Notes: a model not told the origin generated them from the sequence alone. Positions 9,321-17,666 are shown, numbered from the stretch's first letter. The stretch: DNA of 64,000 bases from Mycobacterium sp. SVM_VP21 (GCA_024758765.1 CP101406.1:4588001-4652000); one strand, 5' to 3'. Program-made: numbers and translations.

Positions 9321-10382
9321 ATGACGCAGTCGAGGTCCGTAACGACGGCCGAGGTTCTTGAAAGGGCCCAAAGGTTTCCTCGGCTGCGCTATATGGGCTC
9401 GAAATACCAACTGCTGCCGCACCTGGAGCGGTTGTTTGCCGATCTTGGCGGCGAAACGGCCATAGATGCGTTCTCCGGCTCCGGGGTGGTCTCGTACCTG
9501 TTAAAGGCACAAGGGTTCTCGGTCACGAGCAACGATTTTCTCGCGTTCCCCGGCATGATCACCCGTGCGACTGTTGCTAACTCTTCTGTGCGACTCACTG
9601 CTGGCGACATCGACCTGATCTGCGGACCGGCTGCCGACGACCGTGACTTCATCCAGACCAAGTTCGACGGGCTGTACTACACGCCGGAGGATCGTGCATT
9701 CCTCGATTCGGCGTGGTCGCACATCGACCAGCTGAGCGGATTCAAGCGAGACATCGCAATCTCCGCGCTGGTGCTCTCGGCTGCTCGACGCCAACCTCGC
9801 GGGGTATTCACCTTCACCGACTCCACCAAGTACGCCGACGGACGCCGCGATCTTCGCATGACACTGCGGGAGCATTTTCGTCGTGCTGCCGCGGAGTACA
9901 ACGCCGTGGTGTTCAGTAACGGAGGCAAGAGCCGGACGGTCACCGGCGATATCTTCGACCTGGACGTCGAGACCCCGGACCTGGTGTATCTGGACCCGCC
10001 CTACGCGCCGCCGCGTGACGACGCCGACTACATGAAGCGGTATCACTTCCTTGAAGGATTAAGTGTCTACTGGCGCGACGTCACGATCATGGAAGAGACA
10101 AAGACCAAGAAAATCGCGAAGAGATTCACCCCGTTTGCCTACAAGCGCACGATCGAGGACGCGCTACTGCGGACCTTTGAGCGGTTCGAGGATGCGGGCG
10201 CGATCGTGCTGTCCTACTCCTCGAACGCGCTTCCCGACGCCAGCCGCATCGTCGATTTGCTGGGCAAGGTGAAGGCTGACGTCCAGAAGATCGCCGTCGA
10301 CCACAAGTACAGCTTCGGAACGCACTCGGCGGCCACCCGCCGCGACGTGTCCGAGTACCTGTTTGTCGGGACCAATACATGA
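9321..10382 (+). CDS. Adenine-specific DNA methyltransferase, D12 (Dam-like) class
   Basis: From the ATG at 9321 the protein has 353 residues. RYMGSKYQLLPHL at residues 23-35 is the N-terminal RxxGxK-type signature of D12-class N6-adenine methylases; the SAM-binding motif I is D49-A-F-S-G-S-G55; the catalytic motif IV is D225-P-P-Y228. The target-recognition region lies between roughly residues 90 and 215. Upstream in-frame ATGs at 9273 and 9300 are possible but lack better ribosome sites. The stop overlaps the ATG of the nuclease gene in an ATGA, typical of a coupled restriction-modification pair. Codon use is less GC-biased than in neighbouring core genes, consistent with acquisition. The recognition sequence cannot be read from the protein. 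Confidence 0.9.
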   Translation: MTQSRSVTTAEVLERAQRFPRLRYMGSKYQLLPHLERLFADLGGETAIDAFSGSGVVSYLLKAQGFSVTSNDFLAFPGMITRATVANSSVRLTAGDIDLICGPAADDRDFIQTKFDGLYYTPEDRAFLDSAWSHIDQLSGFKRDIAISALVLSAARRQPRGVFTFTDSTKYADGRRDLRMTLREHFRRAAAEYNAVVFSNGGKSRTVTGDIFDLDVETPDLVYLDPPYAPPRDDADYMKRYHFLEGLSVYWRDVTIMEETKTKKIAKRFTPFAYKRTIEDALLRTFERFEDAGAIVLSYSSNALPDASRIVDLLGKVKADVQKIAVDHKYSFGTHSAATRRDVSEYLFVGTNT

Positions 10383-11218
10383 GCGACGCCGTTCCGTTCG
10401 CTGATTACCTCGGCGGACTCGGCCGATTGAGCGCGCACATCGATCCCCTGGCCGCAACGCCGGAGACCGACGCGATCCGTCGCGCGGTCGAATCGCTGGC
10501 TGCCCTGCCGACGATCGACCGTGCGTCGCTCACGGACTGGGTGACCACCTATCCCCGTGACGTACCGGTACTGGCGCTTTTTGTCGGCCTTGGCCAGGAG
10601 AAGCTCAAGAATGCGCTCAAGCATGAATTCGATACCGCCGGCTGGGTGCTGCTCGCCCGCAACCGAGCATCAGAGCTGATCGATTGGCTCGACGACGCGT
10701 ACTTTCTGGTACCGCAGACTGTTGCGCAACTACACGCGCAGTACGGGGCCGCGGACGTACTGATAGCGCGTGCGGGTACCCGGGCCGCAGCCGCAGCTGC
10801 TGGGCAGCAGGGGCGTCACGTAGAAGACGAGATCGAAGCCGTCGTCAAGGGACTCGGGCTGCCCTACGAGACGCGCACGCGTTTCGTAGGTCGCAGCGGT
10901 CGAACCGCGCCGTGTGACCTGGTCGTCCCCAACGGCAGTGCCGCAGAGATCGTCGTCGCAGCGAAGGGTTACGACTCGACGGGGAGCAAGCTCACCGACG
11001 CGGTCCGGGAAATCGAGGAGATGGCAGAGGTTCGCACCCCGCGGCAGTTCGTGATCGCGGTGATCGACGGGATCGGCTGGAAGAACCGCGTCTCGGACCT
11101 GCGGAAGATCCACCAACTCTGGAATGACCGGGAGATCGACGGCATGTATACCTTGGGCACGCTCGACCAGTTCCGCAACGATATCGAGGATGCTGCCCGG
11201 CTGCGAAAGTTCTTGTGA
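10379..11218 (+). CDS. Type II restriction endonuclease, DpnII/MboI-like PD-(D/E)xK fold
   Basis: A 279-residue protein translationally coupled to the methylase. Its C-terminal half carries a PD-(D/E)xK-like core: APCDLVVP with Asp 180, a strand ending at VVAAKG with Lys 196, then GSKLTDAVREI, a pattern I associate with the DpnII/MboI nuclease family. A helix with Glu residues (GRHVEDEIEAV) precedes it. Family members normally have Glu two residues before the Lys (ExK); here that residue is Ala 194. Glu 190, six residues before the Lys on the same strand, could substitute, or the enzyme could be inactive. The N-terminal 130 residues are not recognised. Restriction function is inferred from the fold signature and from the paired methylase. 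Confidence 0.7.
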   Translation: MSDAVPFADYLGGLGRLSAHIDPLAATPETDAIRRAVESLAALPTIDRASLTDWVTTYPRDVPVLALFVGLGQEKLKNALKHEFDTAGWVLLARNRASELIDWLDDAYFLVPQTVAQLHAQYGAADVLIARAGTRAAAAAAGQQGRHVEDEIEAVVKGLGLPYETRTRFVGRSGRTAPCDLVVPNGSAAEIVVAAKGYDSTGSKLTDAVREIEEMAEVRTPRQFVIAVIDGIGWKNRVSDLRKIHQLWNDREIDGMYTLGTLDQFRNDIEDAARLRKFL

Positions 11219-11258
11219 AAAACCCACTCTCGGGTATCGGCCGGCAGCGATCGCTGAC

Positions 11259-11286
11259 TCACCGCAGTGCGGCGATGACCTCGGCG
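11259..11286 (+). repeat. Right copy of the 28-bp direct repeat flanking the restriction-modification genes
   Basis: Matches 9227-9254 at 27 of 28 bases. In this copy the minus strand encodes the last nine residues and stop of the F420-type oxidoreductase. A duplication that leaves both flanking genes with complete 3' ends is what one would expect if a segment carrying methylase and nuclease entered where two convergent genes overlapped. Confidence 0.75.
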
Positions 11287-12080
11287 AAGGCCTCGGCATG
11301 TTCCTGCTGGACGGTGAAGTAACTGATCCCGTAGCGGCGGCGGCGTTCGCGCAGCGTGTCGGCCATCTCGTCAACCGACCCGGACAACACCGCGGGCGAG
11401 GCCAGCAGTTCCTCATCCGACAGTGTCGGCGCGAACCGGCGGGTCAGCGACAGATTGGGCGTCCCGGAACCGTCGGTCGGCACCGCCGTGATGGCCAGGT
11501 TCAGTTCGAGGGTATCGAACCGATTGCCGGCTGCCGCGCGGACGAAGTCGATCCGCTCGGCCAGCGAATCGTCGGCGCCGTCCACCCGCGACCCGGTCAA
11601 TCCGATGATGTCGGCGTGGCGAGCTGCCGTCGTCAGTAGCCGGTCACCACTGCCGGCGATCAGGATGGGCACGCGCGGCTGGTGTGTCGCCACATATTTC
11701 GTCACGTGCTCGAGGTATTCGACGCGGCGACCGGCGCTGGGAAAGGGCAGCTCGGCGGCCTCGAACTCCGCGCGCACGTAGCCCGCCCCCAGACCCACCT
11801 CCAGCCGCCCGCCCGAGAGCACGTCGGTGTCGGCGATGTCGCGGGTCAGCAGCGCCGGCTTGTAGAAACAGGCGTTGAGTACGTAGGTGCCCAGCCGGAT
11901 CGTCGACGTGGCCGCGGCAGCGGCGACCAGGACCGGGAAGGGGGCCGGGGCGCCAAGATGGTCGGGCACGTGCAGGACGTCGAAGCCGAAACTCTCCAGC
12001 CGCCGCGCGGTCTCGGCGAGTTCGGTCGTCGACCGGATCGGGTTCAGGCCCACACCGAAGCGAAACTGCTTGTCCACCAA
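11259..12080 (-). CDS. LLM-class F420-dependent oxidoreductase
   Basis: A 273-residue bacterial-luciferase-like TIM-barrel protein: RFGVGLNPI at the N-terminus, FDVLHVPDHLGAPAPF near residues 33-48, TSTIRLGTYVLNACF and RLEVGLGAGYVRAEFEA near 92-108, all typical of the F420-binding branch (MSMEG_2516-like family, from memory). Such enzymes transfer hydride between coenzyme F420 and an organic substrate in the cytosol; the substrate is unknown. It is convergent with the restriction nuclease gene, 40 bp apart, and about 40 bp downstream of the DUF1254-like lipoprotein gene on the same strand. Its 3' end is in the direct repeat described separately. Confidence 0.8.
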   Translation of the reverse strand: MVDKQFRFGVGLNPIRSTTELAETARRLESFGFDVLHVPDHLGAPAPFPVLVAAAAATSTIRLGTYVLNACFYKPALLTRDIADTDVLSGGRLEVGLGAGYVRAEFEAAELPFPSAGRRVEYLEHVTKYVATHQPRVPILIAGSGDRLLTTAARHADIIGLTGSRVDGADDSLAERIDFVRAAAGNRFDTLELNLAITAVPTDGSGTPNLSLTRRFAPTLSDEELLASPAVLSGSVDEMADTLRERRRRYGISYFTVQQEHAEAFAEVIAALR

Positions 12081-12120
12081 CTACCTCCTCAGCCGGCTTT
12101 GCCGAGTGCCGGCCCTACGG

Positions 12121-13281
12121 TCAGCGTGCCGGCCGGGCCGGTGCGGGCGGGGGAGCGGGACTGGGTGCCGGTGCCGGAGACCGGGTCTCGCTGCTCGGCG
12201 ACTCTTCCGGTTGCGCCGCCGGGAATTCCCACTTGCCCGACAAGATGTCCTTGTCCGGTTGGTAGAGCCGGACCAGGTAGTTCCATCCCGGCGTGGTGGG
12301 CAGGCAGTTGGCTGTGTTGTCGTCCGAACAACCCCCGAACTGCACGGTCACCGATCCGTCGGCCGCTTTGGTCGCGGTGATGTTGTTGACCGAGTACGCC
12401 TGCTGCGGGTTCTCCGTGAAATAGCCGTTCTTGTTGTAGACGGTGACCGACCAGAACGCTTTCACCGGAACATCTTTGACGGTAAGGCGGTACACCGTGT
12501 TGCCGTCGTTGCGGGCCGGGGTGACGTTGAGGTACAGCGCCTCCTTCTCGGAGTTGCCGCCCCACGCCGCGGCCGCCCCGATCAGATGCCGCACCGGGTC
12601 CGTGTCGGCCTCGGTGCCGAACATGCCCCGGGTGTCGGGGATGGTCTGCGCCAGCTCCAACAACGCGTCGGTGACCTTCTTCTGGCTGATCGGATCCCAC
12701 CGGGGCACGTCGAAGCTGCCGGTGTCGTCTTGTTGCGCGGTGATCGCGTCCTGCAGGCGGTGTGCTGCGGCCAGGTCGGCGGGATCGTTGGGATCGGCCA
12801 GGATACGAATGGCGACGGCCACATAGCGGGTTCCGACATGTTGCTGATCCAGGGTGTGTTCGCCGCCGCCGTAGAACATGTCCGTGACGTATTCGTCCTG
12901 GTTGATCACCTGCGCCGACATGTACCGCTGACCGGGATCGGGCAGGGTCAGCGTGACCGGACCGGCCTGCAGGTCGAACACCGCAGCTGAATACAAGGTG
13001 TCCCGGTTGGAGCGCACCACCAGCTGCCTGTCGACCGGGGTCACGTCGCGCATGTGGAAGAAACGGCCGAAACCGTTCTCGTTGACGATGTTGGTGAATT
13101 CCTGGTCGGTGACGGCCCGCACGAAGTTGTCTGGCGACACCAACACCATGCCGTTGGGGGTGCTACGGGGGGCCAGATGCGCCACCGGATCGGTGCCGGT
13201 CTTTGTCACCGTCAGCCCGCATCCGCTAAGGACCAGTGCCGCCGTCACCGCGCCGAACGCGGAAAGCCATCGCATGGACAT
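12121..13281 (-). CDS. DUF1254/DUF1214-like exported lipoprotein
   Basis: From the ATG at 13279-13281 the protein has 386 residues and starts with a short basic n-region, a hydrophobic stretch and the lipobox LVLSGC. The body carries features I associate with DUF1254/DUF1214 proteins: a VRSNRDTLYSAAVFDL segment, LPDPGQRYMSAQVINQDEYV, and a late KAFWSVTVYNKNGYF plus GWNYLVRLYQP. A Pro/Ala/Ser-rich tail of about 35 residues ends the protein and may span the cell wall. Function of this family is unknown. It diverges from the exported protein at 13430, which contains a related domain, across a 148-bp region with a good promoter and palindrome. A second ATG two codons in is an equally possible start. 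Confidence 0.75.
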   Translation of the reverse strand: MSMRWLSAFGAVTAALVLSGCGLTVTKTGTDPVAHLAPRSTPNGMVLVSPDNFVRAVTDQEFTNIVNENGFGRFFHMRDVTPVDRQLVVRSNRDTLYSAAVFDLQAGPVTLTLPDPGQRYMSAQVINQDEYVTDMFYGGGEHTLDQQHVGTRYVAVAIRILADPNDPADLAAAHRLQDAITAQQDDTGSFDVPRWDPISQKKVTDALLELAQTIPDTRGMFGTEADTDPVRHLIGAAAAWGGNSEKEALYLNVTPARNDGNTVYRLTVKDVPVKAFWSVTVYNKNGYFTENPQQAYSVNNITATKAADGSVTVQFGGCSDDNTANCLPTTPGWNYLVRLYQPDKDILSGKWEFPAAQPEESPSSETRSPAPAPSPAPPPAPARPAR

Positions 13282-13362
13282 GCAGCGCAACCTACCGGTC
13301 GATACCCGTTGATGTCGGCAACCGGTTTGGCGACACGATCGCCCCAAACTGCGCGACGCCTA

Positions 13363-13391
13363 TTGCACCTCTTCCGGTCCGGAAGTATGGT
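13363..13391 (+). promoter_or_regulatory. Sigma-A-type promoter with a palindrome in its spacer
   Basis: TTGCAC (13363-13368) and TATGGT (13386-13391) are separated by exactly 17 bases and point to the gene at 13430. The spacer holds a perfect 15-base palindrome, CTTCCGGTCCGGAAG (13371-13385, central T). A repressor bound there would lie between the -35 and -10 elements. The stretch after the promoter, about 13395-13430, is strikingly AT-rich for this genome. Confidence 0.5.
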
Positions 13392-13429
13392 CCCAAATAA
13401 TAAAAATAAGCCGTGAGTACAAAGAGAAA

Positions 13430-15448
13430 ATGATTAACGAGAGCGGGAGAGTAGTGGCCGTGGACATGACCGGCAACATCGAAGCGCAGCGCCCTTCGCG
13501 GGTTTCGTCCTGGCTCCGCTCCTCGGGCCACGGACGGCGATTGGGGACCGCCGCGGTGGTGGTCGGCGGCGCACTGTCGATGGTGATGGGCACCCCGTTG
13601 GTCGCCGCCGGAATCGCCGCACCTGCAGTGACGCTGACCGCGGGATACCAGCAGGCCCTCGATGCGCTGCTCGACGCCATGAAGCAGGCGCAGGCCTACG
13701 ACCTGTCACTTCCCTATGCATCGCCCGGCGACGCGGACACGTTGATGACGATGCTGCGCAACACCAACTACCAGCTGATCACCACCGGATTGTCGCGGGT
13801 GACCGAGCTGTTCAACGGAGTGTTCTTCCAATCGCCCGAAGTGGTTGCGGGGAACGTCGCCGACTCGCGCCAGTATTTCGACTACTTCACCCCTGACATC
13901 AACTACCACGTCACCGCGGGGCTGGCTCCCGGTGCGACCTACGTGCTTACCGGAACCCTCGGTGGGGGGACCGAGCACATGTCGATCAGCACCATGGCCG
14001 TCACCGGTGCCACGGCCCACACCATCGAGGACCTGGAACTCAACCACGGCTTGGTGGTCGATCCCAATGGCAACTTCACCATCTACATCGGGCCGGAAGC
14101 GCCGGCGGGCGCGGTCAACTTCTTGGACTCCACTGATGCCACCGTCGGGGGTGCGGCGTCCCTGCTGATCCGCGACATGACGGGCGATTGGGCCAAGGGT
14201 CCGGCCAATATCAGCCTGCAATGTGTGGCCGACTGCCCGCCGTTCTTCTCCATCCCGGCCGGCGGATTCTTCCCCACCGACGGCGGCGGAACCGACGTGC
14301 CGACCGAGCCGGCCAAGATCGGCTCCGTCGACGACGTGTTGAACATGCTGTTCAACGCCTTCGCTCAGATCGTCGTGCCGTTCAACCAGCGCAGCATCGA
14401 CGGTGGGGCGTCGGTGGGTATGGAGGTGCCCGCCAACACGATGATGACGCTGGCGCCGGAGACCAGCTATGGAGTCGGCCTGGAGTCCGCGGTCGTCACC
14501 GGCGGCAACTGGGACCTGGATCCCGGCGAGGCGCTGATCCTGAAGGTGCCCAACGTGGACGCGGCCTACAGTGGCATCGAGCTGATGAACGTCTACGGCG
14601 GTGCGCTGCCCTACGTGATGGCGCAGACCACGCTGAACAACACCACCACCTTCCACGCCGACGACGGCTACACCTATTACGTCATCAGCGCGACGAATCC
14701 GGGTGTGGCCAACTGGCTCGACACCGGCGGACTCGCCACGGGTGAGATCTTCGCGCGCTTCGAGAACGTCGACGATCGTGACGCCGCGATCGGCCTGGGG
14801 GTGACGGCGCAGGTGGTGCCGGTCGGCGACATCGCCCAGTACCTGCCCAGCGACACCCCGACCGTCAGCCCGGAGGAGTTCGCCGCCGACATGGCCCGGC
14901 GGGTGATGTCGTATGACTACGCGATGGACGTGTCCCGGATCCACGCACAGCCCGCCTGGGTGCTGCAGCATCTGGAGCTCAACGCACTGTCGGCGCTGAT
15001 GGGCAGGGATAACTTTGAGTCGGTGTTCGGCAGCCAGCCCTCCACTCCGATCGAGCTGAGGTTCACCGACGCGCTGAGCCCGGACTGGGATGCCGTCATG
15101 CGCAGCATCATGGACCACCCGATGGAGAGCCTGACCTCGGTGTGGAACGCCCTGCCGGTGCTGACCAGCGACATCACTTTGCCGATCACGCTGGCGCTGG
15201 CCCAGACCGCCATGTCGGTGCTGATGCCGCAGATGTTCCTCACGGCCATCGACGACGCGCTGTTCAACCCGAATACCAGCATCTTGGCCGGGCTGCTCAA
15301 CGCTCGTGACGACTTCGCGACGGTGATCTTCAGTGGCAACGACGACTGGCCGACCGAACTCAGTGCCCAGGCGGCCCAGCAGTGGGCGAACATGTCCGAC
15401 CTGATCGCCAACACCCCGAGCTTTAGCCTGGCGGATCTGTTCGGCTGA
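13430..15448 (+). CDS. Large exported protein with a DUF1214-like domain
   Basis: A 672-residue protein with a cytoplasmic lead of about 35 residues, then a signal-like hydrophobic segment (GTAAVVVGGALSMVMGTPLVAAG). The region around residues 375-470 contains YSGIELMNVYGGALPYVMAQ and YVISATNPGVANWLDTGG, which resembles the NVYG and GVANWxDT elements of DUF1214 proteins. The rest is not recognised; the C-terminal 120 residues are hydrophobic and Leu/Met-rich. It faces the DUF1254-like lipoprotein across a shared promoter region, so the two may act together at the cell envelope. The start is uncertain: ATG 13430 follows an AAAGAGA sequence, but a GTG at 13460 has a GGGAGA about nine bases upstream. 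A secreted phosphoesterase gene follows on the same strand. Confidence 0.6.
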   Translation: MINESGRVVAVDMTGNIEAQRPSRVSSWLRSSGHGRRLGTAAVVVGGALSMVMGTPLVAAGIAAPAVTLTAGYQQALDALLDAMKQAQAYDLSLPYASPGDADTLMTMLRNTNYQLITTGLSRVTELFNGVFFQSPEVVAGNVADSRQYFDYFTPDINYHVTAGLAPGATYVLTGTLGGGTEHMSISTMAVTGATAHTIEDLELNHGLVVDPNGNFTIYIGPEAPAGAVNFLDSTDATVGGAASLLIRDMTGDWAKGPANISLQCVADCPPFFSIPAGGFFPTDGGGTDVPTEPAKIGSVDDVLNMLFNAFAQIVVPFNQRSIDGGASVGMEVPANTMMTLAPETSYGVGLESAVVTGGNWDLDPGEALILKVPNVDAAYSGIELMNVYGGALPYVMAQTTLNNTTTFHADDGYTYYVISATNPGVANWLDTGGLATGEIFARFENVDDRDAAIGLGVTAQVVPVGDIAQYLPSDTPTVSPEEFAADMARRVMSYDYAMDVSRIHAQPAWVLQHLELNALSALMGRDNFESVFGSQPSTPIELRFTDALSPDWDAVMRSIMDHPMESLTSVWNALPVLTSDITLPITLALAQTAMSVLMPQMFLTAIDDALFNPNTSILAGLLNARDDFATVIFSGNDDWPTELSAQAAQQWANMSDLIANTPSFSLADLFG

Positions 15449-15545
15449 TCCCACCGTTGTGCGAGTCTGTCGACTTACTGTGGCCCTGAAATGTATTAGC
15501 TGGAGCTTCTTGACGGCCTAGCTATGCCTGAGGATTGTCGAAGCT

Positions 15546-17324
15546 ATGGCTCTTCGGCGTCTGAGAATGGGGATGACGGGCGCGGCCAGCGCGTTTATAG
15601 CGCTGGGGTTGGGGCAGCTGGCGGCTGCGCCCGACGCCCATGCCGACGACTTCGACATGCTGATCGACCAGGTCCTCAATGCGATGACGAGTTTCCTGGA
15701 GATGGGCTCGGTGAGCACGGTGTTGGGGTCGCAGACGGACACCGAGCTCGTCAGCTGGCTGGGCAGCCTTGATCCGGTCGGCGCCGCCACCGCCGACGTG
15801 CAGGCGATGAGCCAGAACCTGTTGGTGAACCCCAGTTTTGAGACGGCCGATCCGTCCGGGTCGGGCTACAGCGGGGTGACCATCCCGGGCTGGACCGAGA
15901 CCGGCACCCCTACCGTGATCGCCTACGGCACCCCGATGGGTTATCCGTCGCCGGTGTCGACTCCCATCCCCGCGTGGTCAAGCTTTCCGCAGACCGCACC
16001 GGCGGGCGCCGGTGACAACTTCGCCGGCGGCGGACCGGTGGGCACGTCGAGCATCAGCCAGACCGTCGACCTCACCGGCGCGGCGGGAACGCCGTATGCG
16101 CTGAGCGCGGATCTCGGCGGCCAGGGCTGGGACTCGTCCTCGGCCTCGGTGCAGGTCACCTTCTACGACGCCAACGGCGCCGTGGTGGGCACCGGCTCGC
16201 TCGCGCCGGTCTCGGTATGGGATCGCCTGGGCTTCACCGGGTTTGAGGACCGCTCCATCACCGGGACCGTTCCCGAGGGCGCCGTCTCCGCGCAGGTGAC
16301 CACGACTTTCACCGACCGGGACTGGGTCCTGGGCAACTACAACGGCGCCTACGCCGACAATGAATCGTTCACCGTCGGCGATCCCAGCCTTACCGCGGCC
16401 CCGCTGGTCGCGCCGGCGTCCGATGTCGGCCAGCTGGACCACGTATTCGTCATCTACATGGAGAACAAGGGTGCCGCCGACATCGTCGGCAGCCCCAACG
16501 CGCCGTACATGAACAGCCTGATCAACACCTACGGCTATGACGACAACTACTACGCACTGGGCCACCCCAGTGACCCCAACTACTTCCGGATCCTGGGCGG
16601 ATCGGACTTCGGCATCGACTACAACTCCGCTCTGAACTCCATCGACGCACCGAACCTCATGCAGGAAATGGATCGGGCGGGAATCTCGTGGGCCGGCTAC
16701 GCGCAGAGCATGCCCAGCGCCGGTGACCTGGTGTCGTCCGGTGACTACTCCGCCGACGAACTGCCGTTCGCCCAATTCGGTTACGTCTACGGCAACACTC
16801 CTGATTACCTGCAGGAGCATCTGCTGCCGCTGACGCAGTTGTCCACCGACCTCAATGACCCGAGCACGTTCCCCGGATTCACCTGGATCGCCGCCAACGA
16901 GGACAACAACGGGGAAGGCCCGGTCGACTCGCTTAGTGGTGTTCTCCAGTTCATCGCCACCCAGCTCGGAGACCATCAGTACAACGTCGCGGCCGCCGAC
17001 CAGTTCGTCCAGCAGGAGGTCTCCACCATCGAGGGCTCGAAGACGTGGACTGACCCGAACGAGAAGGACGCGATCATCATCGTCACCGACGAGGACAACA
17101 ACAACCTCTCACTGGGCTTCGGTAACCAAGGCAATAACGTTCCGATGATCGTCATCCCGAGCGCGGGTGCCGTGACGTACGGGGGGATGCAATCCGGCAA
17201 TTTCACCACCGACGCCTACTACAACGAGTACAGCCTGATGGCCACCATCGAAGACGCCCTGGGTCTGGCCCCGCTCACGGACAACGACACGTACGCCCAG
17301 GCCATGAACGCCTTCTGGAAGTAG
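15546..17324 (+). CDS. Secreted phosphoesterase (phospholipase C/acid phosphatase family) with an added beta domain
   Basis: A 592-residue exported protein. A signal peptide ends near residue 33 (AAAPDAHADD). After a short helical segment, residues about 90-285 look like a carbohydrate-binding or DUF642-type beta sandwich, starting NLLVNPSFETADPSG and including a GWTETGTPTV element. Residues about 297-592 belong to the PF04185-type phosphoesterase group: HVFVIYMENKGAADIVG, NAPYMNSL, and a late IIIVTDEDNNN followed by VPMIVIPS. In this superfamily the early Glu/Asn and late Asp residues bind metal. The protein is likely an extracellular acid phosphatase or phospholipase. It follows the DUF1214-like gene after 97 bp. 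The combination of a lectin-like domain and phosphoesterase suggests action on a glycosylated or surface-bound substrate, which is inference. Confidence 0.7.
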   Translation: MALRRLRMGMTGAASAFIALGLGQLAAAPDAHADDFDMLIDQVLNAMTSFLEMGSVSTVLGSQTDTELVSWLGSLDPVGAATADVQAMSQNLLVNPSFETADPSGSGYSGVTIPGWTETGTPTVIAYGTPMGYPSPVSTPIPAWSSFPQTAPAGAGDNFAGGGPVGTSSISQTVDLTGAAGTPYALSADLGGQGWDSSSASVQVTFYDANGAVVGTGSLAPVSVWDRLGFTGFEDRSITGTVPEGAVSAQVTTTFTDRDWVLGNYNGAYADNESFTVGDPSLTAAPLVAPASDVGQLDHVFVIYMENKGAADIVGSPNAPYMNSLINTYGYDDNYYALGHPSDPNYFRILGGSDFGIDYNSALNSIDAPNLMQEMDRAGISWAGYAQSMPSAGDLVSSGDYSADELPFAQFGYVYGNTPDYLQEHLLPLTQLSTDLNDPSTFPGFTWIAANEDNNGEGPVDSLSGVLQFIATQLGDHQYNVAAADQFVQQEVSTIEGSKTWTDPNEKDAIIIVTDEDNNNLSLGFGNQGNNVPMIVIPSAGAVTYGGMQSGNFTTDAYYNEYSLMATIEDALGLAPLTDNDTYAQAMNAFWK

Positions 17325-17366
17325 TGGTCGAACCCCGGCACTAGCACCGGCACACATGAGTGCCCC

Positions 17367-17582
17367 TGTCGAGCGTCGGTTGATGGTTGACGGATCTGTT
17401 TCGGTTGATCCTTGACACTCGGGTTTAGTGCTTAGGCCGGACCGCGGGTGCGGAGGGCCCGTTTGTTTCTTACCTCATCAAGGGAGTGTCAAGGATCAAC
17501 CGAAGCAACTGTCAAGCCTCAGCCGAAACACCGTCAAGCATCACCCGACACCGAAATGTCAAGCATCAACCGAGGTCATACA
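17367..17582 (+). mobile_element. 216-bp transposase-less element with IS21-like multi-repeat ends
   Basis: The left end has two copies of TCGGTTGATSSTTGAC (17376-17391 and 17401-17416, 25 bp apart). The right end has four copies of the inverse motif GTCAAGSMTCARCCGA (17488-17503, 17511-17526, 17533-17548, 17558-17573) at 22-25 bp spacing. The outermost copies are each six bases from a terminal TGT (17367-17369) or ACA (17580-17582), so the whole has TGT...ACA ends. Repeated transposase-binding sites near such ends are typical of IS21-family elements. No transposase is encoded in the 72 bases between the arms. No clear target duplication was found. The right terminus is 10 bp from the 3' end of tRNA-Arg. 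Confidence 0.6.
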
Positions 17583-17592
17583 CCGGCTGCTG

Positions 17593-17666
17593 CGCCCCCG
17601 GCAGGACTCGAACCTGCGACCACAAGATTAGAAGTCATGTGCTCTATCCACCTGAGCTACGGAGGC
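17593..17666 (-). tRNA. tRNA-Arg (anticodon TCT)
   Basis: The minus strand folds as a cloverleaf of 74 nt: acceptor GCCTCCG/CGGGGGC (one G-T pair), D stem GCTC/GAGC, anticodon loop CTTCTAA, T arm GCAGG-TTCGAGT-CCTGC. CCA is not encoded. The anticodon stem CATGA/TCTTG has a T-T mismatch at its middle pair, which is unusual for a working tRNA. It is flanked on both sides by remnants of mobile elements. Confidence 0.85.

Noticed and set aside
13706..15454. A 582-residue open frame on the minus strand
   Set aside because: It is antisense to the exported DUF1214-like gene, rich in His/Gly/Arg/Val as expected of high-GC shadow frames, and has no recognisable domain.
17488..17573. CRISPR-like short repeats
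   Set aside because: The four 16-bp units vary in sequence and have only 6-9 bp between them, with inverted partners on the other side. This fits transposase-binding arrays, not a CRISPR array.
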